Below, in pieces: positions 8,516 to 15,980 of a stretch of DNA of 17,183 nucleotides. The position numbers were made by a program, and so were the translations under genes. Numbering within the stretch: the first letter of the stretch is position 1; the number at the start of each line of letters is the position of its first letter. Below the pieces are notes generated by a model. It was not told the DNA's origin. It was given only the letters and a program-made list of their open reading frames with translations, and searched no databases. This stretch comes from Variovorax sp. (GTDB taxonomy: Bacteria; Pseudomonadota; Gammaproteobacteria; Burkholderiales; Burkholderiaceae_C): positions 1 to 17,183 of the forward strand of contig JAQGMX010000311.1 of the NCBI GenBank assembly GCA_028292145.1. The letters run 5' to 3'.

Positions 8516-10528
8516 TCAGGCGATCGCGACAACCTTCGGTTGCATCAACTTGATCGCGTGCATCCAGGCACGGCGCAGCACAGCCGGCGAACGCGATTCC
8601 TCGGGAATCAGCAGGAAGCCGCGGTCGCGCAGCGTGGTGCCCAGCGCGATCTGGCTGGTCAGCACGGTCAGCGGGATCGCCAACAGCAGCGGCAGGCCGA
8701 CAGGCATGAGCCAGATCAGGGCGCTGGCGTCGATCATCGCGATGCCGACAGCCAGGATGGCGATGATCGAAGACATTGGTGCCAGCTGGTTGAAGGCGAT
8801 GCGCCATGGCACGGCAGCAGCTTCGCGGGGAGGCGACTTCCAGTCGAGCTTGATGCCGGTGAGGGCGACGATCACGAACAGCGAATGGGCCAGCATGCGG
8901 ACGGGTGCCTGGACGATGGCCAGCGCACTTTCGAGCGCCGAGCTCTTCAGCAGACCCCAGAGACCGCCGTACTGGCGTTGCTCGCCGCGCATCAGCACGG
9001 CAGCGATGCCGAGAACGCGCGGGAGGAACAGCAGGCTGATGGTCCACAGCCAGAGGCCGGCGAGTTCCATCGGCAGCACGTTCCAGCTGGAGACGATGCT
9101 CGAGCCGCTCAGCCACAGGGCGGTGCCCAGCGTCAGGAAAGCGAGCCACAGCGGTGCCGAGGCGTAAGCCATGGTGCCGGTCACGAACATCGCGCGGTGC
9201 ACGGAATGGATGCCGGGTTCGGCCATCAGGCGGGCGTTCTGCAGGTTGCCCTGGCACCAGCGACGGTCACGCTGCAACTCGGAGAGCAGGTCGGGCGGTT
9301 GCTGTTCGTAGCTGCCGACCAGATCGGACACCAGCCACACGTGGTAGCCGGCACGACGCATCAGCGCGGCTTCGACGAAGTCGTGCGACATGATGCCGCC
9401 CGACATGCCGCCGGTGCCCTTGATAGGCGCCAGAGCGCAATGGTCCATGAACGGCTGGACGCGGATGATGGCGTTGTGACCCCAGTAGTGCGACTCGCCG
9501 AGCTGCCAGAACTGCATGCCGAGCGTGAACAGGCGGCCGGTGACGCGGGAAGCGAACTGCTGAGCGCGGGCATGCAGCGTGACGTGGCCGATGGCCTGCG
9601 TCGCGGTCTGGATGATGCCGGCGGTCGGGTTGGCTTCCATCAGCTTGACCATCGAGCTCAGGCAGTCGCCGCTCATGACCGAGTCGGCGTCGAGCACGAC
9701 CATGTAGCGGTAGTCCTTGCCCCAGCGGCGGCAGAAGTCGGCGACGTTGCCGGCCTTGCGATGCGTGCGGCGGGTGCGCAGGCGGTAGTAGACCTCGACC
9801 TGCGGCTGGTTCGGGCTTTCGGCCAGCGCCATGCGCAGGTCTTCCCAGGCGGCGCGCTCGGCGGCGGCGGTGGCCGGTGCGTAGCTGTCGGACAGCACGA
9901 ACACGTCGAAATGCTTGGCATGGCCGGTGGCGGCGACCGATTCGCAGGTGGCGCGGAGGCCGGCGAACACGGTGGCCACGTCCTCGTTGCAGATCGGCAT
10001 GATGATCGCCGTGCGTGCTTCGGGGTTCATCGGATGGTCGGCGACCTGCTTGGCCGAGAGCGCGTGCTTGTCGCCGCGCACCGAAACGTAGAAACCCATC
10101 AGCGCGGTGACGAAGCCGGTCACGACCCAGCCCGAGAGCAGGCCGTAGAGACCGATCTGGCCGTATTCGAGCCAGACGTTGTCGTAGTTGGGCTGGACGG
10201 CGGCGAACAGCGTCGAGGCGAGCACGGTGCTGACCAGCGCCAGGACCATGAAGGCCAGGCGACGCTGCTTCGCGGCGCGCTGCCACGGCTGTTCGGCGGC
10301 GGTCGGGGCCGGTGCGGTGCGCACGGTCTTGTCGCCGGCGCCCATCTTGACCAGGGCGGCGGTGCCCAGGCTGTTCCAGAAACCGCGCCACGGACGCGGC
10401 GCCATGGAGCCGCGATTGACCGGCGGTGCCGTCACGGCGTTGGGATGGCGTTCTTCGCGCACCGGGCTGCGACGCACGAAGTCGCTGTCGTTCAGGACGT
10501 TCAATTGGGAGAAATCGTTTGGCTTCAT
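8516..10528 (-). CDS. opgH: Glucans biosynthesis glucosyltransferase OpgH (MdoH)
   Basis: The inner-membrane enzyme that polymerises UDP-glucose into the beta-1,2-glucan backbone of osmoregulated periplasmic glucans and passes it outward. The 670 residues show two membrane segments (about 91-110 and 124-147), a family 2 glycosyltransferase domain with IIMPICNED (175-183), DADS (Asp280/Asp282), YWGHNAIIR (348-356), SHDFVEAALMRRAGY (Asp383) and RDRRWCQGN (420-428), then several further membrane segments. E. coli OpgH is about 847 residues; this one has a shorter N-terminus and lacks the long C-terminal tail. The ATG at 10528 is fixed by an in-frame TAG two codons upstream and by GAGGT (complement of 10534-10538) five bases away. 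The usual partner opgG is not adjacent. The sigma-54 type promoter upstream points at it. Confidence 0.95.
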   Translation of the reverse strand: MKPNDFSQLNVLNDSDFVRRSPVREERHPNAVTAPPVNRGSMAPRPWRGFWNSLGTAALVKMGAGDKTVRTAPAPTAAEQPWQRAAKQRRLAFMVLALVSTVLASTLFAAVQPNYDNVWLEYGQIGLYGLLSGWVVTGFVTALMGFYVSVRGDKHALSAKQVADHPMNPEARTAIIMPICNEDVATVFAGLRATCESVAATGHAKHFDVFVLSDSYAPATAAAERAAWEDLRMALAESPNQPQVEVYYRLRTRRTHRKAGNVADFCRRWGKDYRYMVVLDADSVMSGDCLSSMVKLMEANPTAGIIQTATQAIGHVTLHARAQQFASRVTGRLFTLGMQFWQLGESHYWGHNAIIRVQPFMDHCALAPIKGTGGMSGGIMSHDFVEAALMRRAGYHVWLVSDLVGSYEQQPPDLLSELQRDRRWCQGNLQNARLMAEPGIHSVHRAMFVTGTMAYASAPLWLAFLTLGTALWLSGSSIVSSWNVLPMELAGLWLWTISLLFLPRVLGIAAVLMRGEQRQYGGLWGLLKSSALESALAIVQAPVRMLAHSLFVIVALTGIKLDWKSPPREAAAVPWRIAFNQLAPMSSIIAILAVGIAMIDASALIWLMPVGLPLLLAIPLTVLTSQIALGTTLRDRGFLLIPEESRSPAVLRRAWMHAIKLMQPKVVAIA

Positions 10529-10753
10529 GGGCTACCTCAGCGACGTTGCGTTTGGGTGGAGACCGAAGAAAGGGGCGTGTCGCCGATTGCCGGAAAGCGC
10601 TTGGTCACGCAATCCATAGTGGCGGCGTCGGAAGCGTCGAAGCCAGCCCCTGCATGGCCGCCTGCACGGGGCCGTGAGAGGAGAACCTGCCGCGAGCGGA
10701 GGTTGTCGCGCTGCGATCGCAGTGCAGAAGAGGGGCTGAAATGAGCTTGCATG
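10529..10753 (-). other. Long structured leader of opgH, possibly with a small ORF or RNA
   Basis: About 225 nt lie between the start predicted for the sigma-54 promoter and the opgH ATG. On the minus strand a 71-codon frame opens at 10752, almost exactly at that predicted start, and stops at 10537 on top of the opgH ribosome binding site; a 26-codon internal start lies at 10617. Neither has a ribosome binding site or a familiar product. AACCT-G-CCG (10684-10692) pairs with CGG-AGGTT (10697-10704), an 8-bp hairpin with one bulged base, and CTGCGATCGCAG (10711-10722) is a perfect palindrome. No T-run terminator is seen, so read-through into opgH is expected. Confidence 0.45.
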
Positions 10754-10763
10754 CAGGCTATAG

Positions 10764-10779
10764 GGCAATCCCTGTGCCA
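10764..10779 (-). promoter_or_regulatory. Sigma-54 (-24/-12) promoter upstream of opgH
   Basis: The minus strand reads TGGCACAGGGATTGCC, matching TGGCACR-N4-TTGCW at every position except the last, with GG and GC ten bases apart as required. The start would fall near 10753. It lies between glrR, which encodes a sigma-54 activator, and opgH, and points at opgH. IHF and GlrR-type sites are placed upstream in the order expected for such promoters. Confidence 0.8.
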
Positions 10780-10798
10780 GCCCTGAAAAGCGCTTTGA

Positions 10799-10811
10799 AA
10801 TCAACGACTTG
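10799..10811 (+). promoter_or_regulatory. IHF consensus site between promoter and activator sites
   Basis: AATCAACGACTTG is a full match to WATCAA-N4-TTR. Its centre is about 52 bp upstream of the predicted start, between the sigma-54 promoter and the GlrR-type palindromes, where an IHF bend would bring the activator to the polymerase. Confidence 0.65.
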
Positions 10812-10845
10812 CGTCGATTTTTCCGGTGGCGAGGGCTGCGGGTGC

Positions 10846-10863
10846 CGTCGAAGCCCCGCGAAA
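10846..10863. promoter_or_regulatory. Weak GlrR-type half-match (6/8)
   Basis: CGTC-N10-GAAA has the spacing of TGTC-N10-GACA with two mismatches. It is 28 bp from the exact site. On its own this is not significant; it is listed because the region may hold a third, degenerate activator site. Confidence 0.25.
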
Positions 10864-10873
10864 CCCCCGAATT

Positions 10874-10891
10874 TGTCGCCGGAACCCGACA
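10874..10891. promoter_or_regulatory. Exact GlrR-type activator site TGTC-N10-GACA
   Basis: TGTC at 10874-10877 and GACA at 10888-10891 enclose exactly ten bases. TGTC-N10-GACA is the binding pattern described for GlrR at enterobacterial glmY promoters. The centre lies about 130 bp upstream of the predicted sigma-54 start, a usual distance for an enhancer site, and 71 bp downstream of the glrR stop. Confidence 0.7.
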
Positions 10892-10923
10892 GCCTGATGA
10901 GGCTAAATAAAAATACTCAACAA

Positions 10924-10936
10924 AATCAACACTTTA
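10924..10936 (+). promoter_or_regulatory. Second IHF consensus site
   Basis: AATCAACACTTTA is another full match to WATCAA-N4-TTR, between the exact and the 7/8 GlrR-type sites. The surrounding 10905-10936 is A/T-rich, which favours IHF but also raises the chance of a random match. Confidence 0.5.
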
Positions 10937-10940
10937 GCCG

Positions 10941-10958
10941 CGTCGCTCAACAGCGACA
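10941..10958. promoter_or_regulatory. Second GlrR-type site (7/8), next to the glrR stop
   Basis: CGTC-N10-GACA on the plus strand (TGTC-N10-GACG on the minus) differs from the consensus at one base. The inner part GTCGCT-CAAC-AGCGAC (10942-10957) is also a perfect 6-bp hairpin that could lie at the end of the glrR transcript, so either reading, or both, may hold. No T run follows directly. Confidence 0.5.
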
Positions 10959-10961
10959 GCG

Positions 10962-12368
10962 TCAAACGCCCGGCGACGGCGCATCGGCCTTGAAGTGTCC
11001 GGGCGTGAGTTCGTGCTTCTGCAGCAGGCGATAGAACTCGGTCCGGTTGCGGTCGGCGAGACGTGCGGCATCCGCGACGTTGCCGTCGGTCAGCTTGAGC
11101 AGTCCGACCAGGTAATCGCGCTCGAAACGCTGCTTGGCGTCCGCATAGGTCTGCACTTCGACGCTCGGCACGCGCAAGGCGCGCTGCACCAGCGCCAGCG
11201 GGATCAGCGGCGAACTCGACAGCGCGCAGACCTGCTCGACGACGTTGAAAAGCTGTCGCACGTTGCCCGGCCACGATGCGGTCGTCAGCGCCTTCAGTGC
11301 CTCGGGCGCAAAGCCCGACAGCCGCTTGCCGTACTTGGTCGACAGGCGCTGCAGGAAGTGGTTGGCCAGTAGCGGGATGTCTTCGCGCCGCGCCGACAGC
11401 GGCGGCAGCGTGAGAGTGACGACGTTCAGCCGGTAATAGAGATCTTCGCGGAACTGGCCGGCTTCCATCGCCGCATCCAGATCGCGATGCGTCGCCGAGA
11501 CGATCCGCACGTCGACCGCGATCGATTGGGCCGCGCCCACCGGGCGCACCGCGCGTTCCTGCAGCACCCGCAGCAGCTTGACCTGCAGCGCGGGCGGCAT
11601 GTCGCCGATCTCGTCGAGCAGCAGCGTGCCGCCGTCGGCCTGCTGGAACAGGCCCTTGTGATTCGCCACCGCATCGGTGAAGGCGCCCTTCATGTGGCCG
11701 AACAGCTCGGATTCAAGCAGCGCCTCGGGAATCGCGCCGCAATTGACGGCGACGAACGGCTTGCCGGCGCGCGAGCTGGCCTTGTGGATCGCCCGCGCCA
11801 GCAATTCCTTGCCGGCGCCGCTGTCGCCGCGCAGCAGCACGCTGGCGTCCGACTTGGCGACCATGTGCGCCTCGGCCAGCAGTTCGGCCATGCGGCTGCT
11901 GCGGCTGACGATCTCGGAGCGCCAGCTGTCGTCGCCGCCGGTGCCGCCGGGCGTCGGGGCCGGCGCGCCGAGCGCCAGCGCCTGGCTGATCTTCTCCAGC
12001 AGTTCGCGGGCGTCGTAGGGCTTGGTGAGATAGGTGAAGACGCCGCGCGCCGTCGCCTCGACCGCGTCGGGAATGGTGCCGTGCGCGGTCAGGAGGATGA
12101 CCGGCAGCGTCGGATGGTTCTTGCGAATCTCGTCGAACAGCGCCAGCCCGTCGCGGCCCGGCAGCCGGACGTCGCTCAGCACCAGTTGCGGATGCTCGAT
12201 TTCGAGTTGGTTGAGCGCCGATTCGGCCGAAGTGACCGCCGTGACCTTGTAGCCGGCCGAATTCAGCCGCATCGACAGCAGCCGCAGCATGTCCGGATCG
12301 TCGTCGACGACCAGCAGGCGGGCGCCCGTGGCCTTGAGAGAGGGAGATGCGGCTGCGGCGTCGGTCAT
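10962..12368 (-). CDS. glrR: Sigma-54-dependent response regulator GlrR (QseF/YfhA)
   Basis: A 468-residue NtrC-family activator. From memory it resembles E. coli GlrR along its whole length. Receiver: Asp22-Asp24, phospho-acceptor Asp66 in LSDVRLP, Lys116. AAA+ domain: Walker A GDSGAGKE (181-188), ELFGHMKGAFTDA (221-233), Walker B GTLLLDEI (Asp252/Glu253), and SWPGNVRQL. The Fis-type C-terminus LTDGNVADAARLADRNRTEFYRLL (426-449) is characteristic of GlrR. The sigma-54 contact loop is GAFTDA rather than GAFTGA. The ATG at 12368 follows the QseG-like stop by 13 bases; the same frame stays open upstream to 12593, but that stretch shadows the lipoprotein gene. In enterobacteria GlrR activates glmY and rpoE promoters with sigma-54 and IHF; here a matching promoter lies just downstream. 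Confidence 0.9.
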   Translation of the reverse strand: MTDAAAASPSLKATGARLLVVDDDPDMLRLLSMRLNSAGYKVTAVTSAESALNQLEIEHPQLVLSDVRLPGRDGLALFDEIRKNHPTLPVILLTAHGTIPDAVEATARGVFTYLTKPYDARELLEKISQALALGAPAPTPGGTGGDDSWRSEIVSRSSRMAELLAEAHMVAKSDASVLLRGDSGAGKELLARAIHKASSRAGKPFVAVNCGAIPEALLESELFGHMKGAFTDAVANHKGLFQQADGGTLLLDEIGDMPPALQVKLLRVLQERAVRPVGAAQSIAVDVRIVSATHRDLDAAMEAGQFREDLYYRLNVVTLTLPPLSARREDIPLLANHFLQRLSTKYGKRLSGFAPEALKALTTASWPGNVRQLFNVVEQVCALSSSPLIPLALVQRALRVPSVEVQTYADAKQRFERDYLVGLLKLTDGNVADAARLADRNRTEFYRLLQKHELTPGHFKADAPSPGV

Positions 12369-12381
12369 TGTCTGGCGAGTC

Positions 12382-13110
12382 TCATGGTGCGGGGGTCGTT
12401 CCGTTGCCGGTGCGGCCGCCGTTGTTCTGGATCGGCGCGTTGGGGCGCGCGAAGCTGCGTTCGATGGCGCGCAGCGCCTCGATGCGGTCGTTGAGCTGGT
12501 CGATGCGGCGCTGCGCGTCGCGCGCCAGCTGCGCCTGCCGGTCGCGGTCGTCCTCGACACGGCGCTGTTCGGTGTAGCGCGCGGCCAGCGCACGCGCCAG
12601 TGGCTGCAGCGGCTGCGCCTCGGACGACGTGCTCGACGCGACGCGCTGCATCAGGCCGAGCGCGCGCGCCAGATCCGCTGGCGCCCGCGTTTGAGCGAGC
12701 GCCAGCGCCACCTGCATCTGCGTCGTCGGCGAATCCGCCGGATCGCCGAGCCGCGACAGCTCCGCCGCCAGCTCGCCCGACCCGAGCTGCCGAAGCTTGT
12801 CCGCATACAGAAGCATGGCCGTGAGCGGGCTCAGGCCGGACGGTACGTAAGCCAGCGGCGACTGCGTGGCCGGCGCGACCGGCTCGGCCTCGACCGGCAT
12901 CACCCGCACTGTGGGCGGCGTCAGCGCCTGGGCCTGGGCTTCGATCTCCTTCGCGATCTTGGCCTCGACCCTGGCCTGCGCACGCGATTGCGCCTGCGCC
13001 TTGGCCTCCGGCGCCGAAACCGGCGCGGTGCACGCCGTCAGCAAGGACGAAGCCGCGAGAAGGCCGGCGGTTGCGGCACGGGATGATTTGCGAGCGAACG
13101 AGGGCAGCAT
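12382..13110 (-). CDS. QseG-like (YfhG) outer-membrane lipoprotein
   Basis: A 242-residue lipoprotein. The signal peptide ends in LLTAC with lipidation at Cys27. An Ala/Gln/Glu-rich, charged helix follows (about 34-62), then a helical middle (YVPSGLSPLTAMLLYADKLRQLGSGELAAELSRLGD, 88-123, written here in two halves joined) and a C-terminal coiled coil (about 177-220) ending in a disordered tail. It lies between glrK and glrR exactly as yfhG/qseG does in E. coli, and its length is close to the 237 residues of QseG, which associates with the kinase QseE/GlrK. Identity rests on position, lipobox and general layout rather than strong motifs. The ATG at 13110 is chosen because the signal peptide begins there; the frame is open further upstream only as a shadow of the kinase gene. 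Confidence 0.7.
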   Translation of the reverse strand: MLPSFARKSSRAATAGLLAASSLLTACTAPVSAPEAKAQAQSRAQARVEAKIAKEIEAQAQALTPPTVRVMPVEAEPVAPATQSPLAYVPSGLSPLTAMLLYADKLRQLGSGELAAELSRLGDPADSPTTQMQVALALAQTRAPADLARALGLMQRVASSTSSEAQPLQPLARALAARYTEQRRVEDDRDRQAQLARDAQRRIDQLNDRIEALRAIERSFARPNAPIQNNGGRTGNGTTPAP

Positions 13111-13168
13111 GGAACGAAGGTACGCGGGAATGTTCTGGATGTCGGCGGACGGTGGCGCGAAGCTGGAT

Positions 13169-14596
13169 TCACACCGACCGGGGCAGCTCGATGCGGAACC
13201 TGGCACCCGGTCCGTCGGGCAGCAGCGTGACGCGGCCACCGTGCGCTGCAATGTACTCCTGCACGATCGAAAGACCGATCCCTGTGCCTTTGAGCGCATG
13301 TTCCGGCTGGCGTTCGCCGCGGAAGAAAGGCTCGAAAACCCGGTCCCGATCGCCTTCGGCAATGCCGGGGCCGGCGTCGGCGATGTCGATGCGCGCCGTC
13401 TCGGGCGTCGAGGAAACGTCGAAACGGATCGTCCCGCCGCGCGCCGAGAAGCGGATCGCGTTCGACAACAGGTTCGCCAGCGCCGTGCCGAGCTTGGTCG
13501 GATCGACCACGATCGCCAGCGGCTCGCCTTCAACCTGCACCTGCAGCCCCGAGCCCTGCCACTGCAGCCGCTGCGCCTCGATCTGCTCTTCGATCAGCGG
13601 CAGCAGATCGGTGCGCTGGCGATGCAGGTCGCGCGCCTCGAAAGCCGCCGCATTGAAGCGCAGCAACGCCTCGATCTGGCTTTGCAGCGAAATCGCGTTT
13701 TGCTGAAGGATCTGCGCGACTTCGCTCTGCGCCGGATTCAGCGCGCCTGTCACGCCGTCTTCCAGCAGCGAAATACCTTCCCGCAGCGCTGCCAGCGGCG
13801 TCTTGAGCTCATGCGAGACGTGGCGCAGGAAGCGCGCCTTGTCGGCGTCGAGTTCGGTCAGCCGCAGTCGCAGCCATTCGAGCTGCTGCGACACGCGCCG
13901 CACGTCGGCCGGACCGCGGATGTCGATCGGTTCGTCGAGCCGGTTCTCGCCCAGGCCGACGATGGCGCGCTGCAGCCGCTTGAACGGCCGCGCCAGCCAG
14001 ACGCCGAAGGCCAGCGCCAGCGCCACCGCCAGCGCGCTGGCCGCCAGCACCTGGCGCATCAGCCGCAGGCGCGCGTCCTCGATGCGGGTCGACAGCGCGT
14101 TGTTCTGCGCCTCGATCTGCGTCTGCGCCTGTTGCGCAATGTCGGTGTTGAGGCTGTCCAGATCGCGGAACTGCATTGCCATCGCACCTTCGCGCGACAG
14201 GGCGGTTTCGGTCGGGCCGGCGAGCAGCGCCTCGATCGCACCCGACTGGGTGCGCCAGGCATCGGCGGCCGCGGGCGGCACGCCGTTCTCCACCAGCCGG
14301 CCGAGCACGCTCTGGGCGTCGCGCGAAGCGTCGGTGAAACGGCGTCGCAGCACCGCGTCGTTCAGCACCAGCGACTGGCGACCGGCGCGTTCCATCGCGG
14401 CGCTGCGTTCGGCCAGCGACTGCGCGGCGCCCGACAGCGCCAGCGCGCGCGATGCCGCGTTGCGGCTCTGTGCCAGCAGCGCGTCGTACTGGAAGACCGA
14501 GCGCAGTGCCACGCCGACCAGCAGCGCGGTGATCAGCAGGAAGGCGAAGAGCAGGAGTTGCTGGAAAGAGCCGCGCGCGGCATTGAGCTTCGGCAT
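13169..14596 (-). CDS. glrK: Sensor histidine kinase GlrK (QseE/YfhK)
   Basis: A 475-residue inner-membrane kinase, partner of GlrR. It has a membrane segment at 13-33, a periplasmic helical domain (about 35-180), a second membrane segment (183-201), a HAMP region (about 200-252), and the HisKA motif FLRHVSHELKTPLA with phospho-acceptor His262. The ATPase domain has NLLSNAIRFS (Asn375/Asn379), DAGPGI (407-412), FEPFFRGE and GTGIGLSI (437-444). The phrase RHVSHELKTPLAALREG is typical of GlrK. All catalytic boxes are intact. The start overlaps the miaB stop by one base (TGATG), so translation is probably coupled to miaB. The downstream lipoprotein gene begins 58 bases after its stop. Confidence 0.9.
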   Translation of the reverse strand: MPKLNAARGSFQQLLLFAFLLITALLVGVALRSVFQYDALLAQSRNAASRALALSGAAQSLAERSAAMERAGRQSLVLNDAVLRRRFTDASRDAQSVLGRLVENGVPPAAADAWRTQSGAIEALLAGPTETALSREGAMAMQFRDLDSLNTDIAQQAQTQIEAQNNALSTRIEDARLRLMRQVLAASALAVALALAFGVWLARPFKRLQRAIVGLGENRLDEPIDIRGPADVRRVSQQLEWLRLRLTELDADKARFLRHVSHELKTPLAALREGISLLEDGVTGALNPAQSEVAQILQQNAISLQSQIEALLRFNAAAFEARDLHRQRTDLLPLIEEQIEAQRLQWQGSGLQVQVEGEPLAIVVDPTKLGTALANLLSNAIRFSARGGTIRFDVSSTPETARIDIADAGPGIAEGDRDRVFEPFFRGERQPEHALKGTGIGLSIVQEYIAAHGGRVTLLPDGPGARFRIELPRSV

Positions 14597-15957
14597 CAGG
14601 CGGCAAACACCGCTGCGTCGACCGTCGTCGCTTCGCGCGTCGGCACTTCGCCGCGCAGCGTGTAAGCCAGCGAACGCTCGATGCGCAGATCCACCATCTG
14701 GCCGATCAGTCGCGCATCGCCCGCGAAATTGACGACGCGGTTGCAGTCGGTGCGGCCCATCAATTCGTTCGCATCCTTGCGCGATGCGCCCTCGACCAGC
14801 ACCCGCTGCGTCGTGCCGACCAGCCGTTCGCCGAAGCGCTTGACGTTGCGGTCGATGGCGGCCTGCAGTTCATGCAGGCGCGCCAGCTTGACTTCGTGCG
14901 GCGTGTCGTCGTGCAGCGCGGCGGCGGGCGTGCCCGGACGCGGGCTGAAGATGAAGCTGAAGCTGGCGTCGAATTCCATGTCGGCGATCAGCTTCATCAT
15001 CTTCGCGAAATCCTCGTCGGTCTCGCCGGGGAAGCCGACGATGAAGTCGCTGCTGAGCGCGAGCGCGGGACGGATCGCGCGCAGCTTGCGGACCGTGCTC
15101 TTGTATTCCATGGCGGTATAGCCGCGTTTCATCGCCATCAGGATGCGGTCGCTGCCGTGCTGCACCGGCAGATGCAGGTGGCTCACGAGTTGCGGCACCT
15201 TGGCATAGGCCTCGATCAGGCGCGGCGTGAATTCGTTCGGATGGCTGGTGGTGTAGCGGATGCGCTCGATGCCGGGGATCTCGGCGACGTACTCGATCAG
15301 CAACGCGAAGTCGGCGATCTCCGTCGTGCCGCCCATCGATCCGCGGTAGGCGTTCACGTTCTGGCCCAGCAGCGTGATTTCGCGCACGCCCTGGTCGGCC
15401 AGCCCGGCGATTTCGACCAGCACGTCGTCGAGCGGGCGGTTGACTTCCTCGCCGCGGGTGTAGGGCACCACGCAGTAGCTGCAGTACTTGGAGCAGCCTT
15501 CCATGATCGACACGAAAGCCGTCACGCCGTCGACCCGCGCCGGCGGCAGGTGATCGAACTTCTCGATCTCCGGAAAGCTGATGTCGACCTGCGGCCGGTC
15601 CTGGATGTCGCGCTGGGCCAGCATTTCTGGCAGGCGGTGCAGCGTCTGCGGGCCGAAGACGATGTCGACGTACGGCGCGCGCGCGATGATCGCCGCGCCT
15701 TCCTGGCTCGCCACGCATCCGCCGACGCCGATCTTCACGCCGCGCGCCTTCAGGTGCTTGATGCGGCCGAGGTCGCTGAAGACCTTTTCCTGCGCTTTTT
15801 CGCGCACCGAGCAGGTGTTGAACAGGATCAGGTCGGCCTCGTCGACGTTCTGCGTCGGTTCGTAGCCTTGCGCGGCATGCAGCACGTCGGCCATCTTGTC
15901 CGAGTCGTACTCGTTCATCTGGCAGCCGAAGGTCTTGATAAAAACTTTTTTGGACAT
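14596..15957 (-). CDS. miaB: tRNA-2-methylthio-N6-dimethylallyladenosine synthase MiaB
   Basis: A radical-SAM methylthiotransferase that converts i6A37 to ms2i6A37 in tRNAs reading UNN codons. The 453 residues show the N-terminal cluster cysteines Cys12 (FGCQMN), Cys49 (NTCSVRE) and Cys81 (VGGCVA), the radical-SAM CSKYCSYC motif (Cys155, Cys159, Cys162) followed by VVPYTRGEE, and a C-terminal TRAM domain from about residue 378. All six cluster cysteines are present and the length is normal. In many proteobacteria miaB precedes phoH-ybeY; here it is joined to glrK by a one-base overlap and lies 23 bp after the secreted-protein gene. Confidence 0.96.
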   Translation of the reverse strand: MSKKVFIKTFGCQMNEYDSDKMADVLHAAQGYEPTQNVDEADLILFNTCSVREKAQEKVFSDLGRIKHLKARGVKIGVGGCVASQEGAAIIARAPYVDIVFGPQTLHRLPEMLAQRDIQDRPQVDISFPEIEKFDHLPPARVDGVTAFVSIMEGCSKYCSYCVVPYTRGEEVNRPLDDVLVEIAGLADQGVREITLLGQNVNAYRGSMGGTTEIADFALLIEYVAEIPGIERIRYTTSHPNEFTPRLIEAYAKVPQLVSHLHLPVQHGSDRILMAMKRGYTAMEYKSTVRKLRAIRPALALSSDFIVGFPGETDEDFAKMMKLIADMEFDASFSFIFSPRPGTPAAALHDDTPHEVKLARLHELQAAIDRNVKRFGERLVGTTQRVLVEGASRKDANELMGRTDCNRVVNFAGDARLIGQMVDLRIERSLAYTLRGEVPTREATTVDAAVFAA

Positions 15958-15980
15958 CGTGGAATCTCGGGAATCTGGGG

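Noticed and set aside
9240..9270. TGGCACC on the plus strand near 9251 as another sigma-54 promoter
   Set aside because: No TTGC at the required distance and it lies within opgH on the opposite strand.
10711..10722. CTGCGATCGCAG palindrome as a HIP1-type or mobile-element signal
   Set aside because: Single copy here; GCGATCGC octamers are frequent by chance in GC-rich DNA. Kept only as a structural note for the leader.
8540..10744. Open frame of 734 codons antisense to opgH
   Set aside because: Composition (His, Gln, Gly, Arg, Val) is that of a mirror frame; every position is explained by opgH, which has clear motifs.
10798..10823. AAATCAACG / CGTCGATTT hairpin followed by T, as a terminator
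   Set aside because: There is a mismatch in a short A/T-rich stem and no plus-strand gene ends here; on the minus strand no T run follows. The left arm is better explained as part of an IHF consensus.
12369..12593. N-terminal extension of GlrR by 75 residues
   Set aside because: The extra sequence is Ser/Arg/Thr-rich, lies inside the lipoprotein gene in another frame, and the receiver domain begins normally after the ATG at 12368.
12866..14665. Open frame of 599 codons antisense to glrK and the QseG-like gene
   Set aside because: Same reason: no motifs, no ribosome binding site, and both sense genes are convincing.
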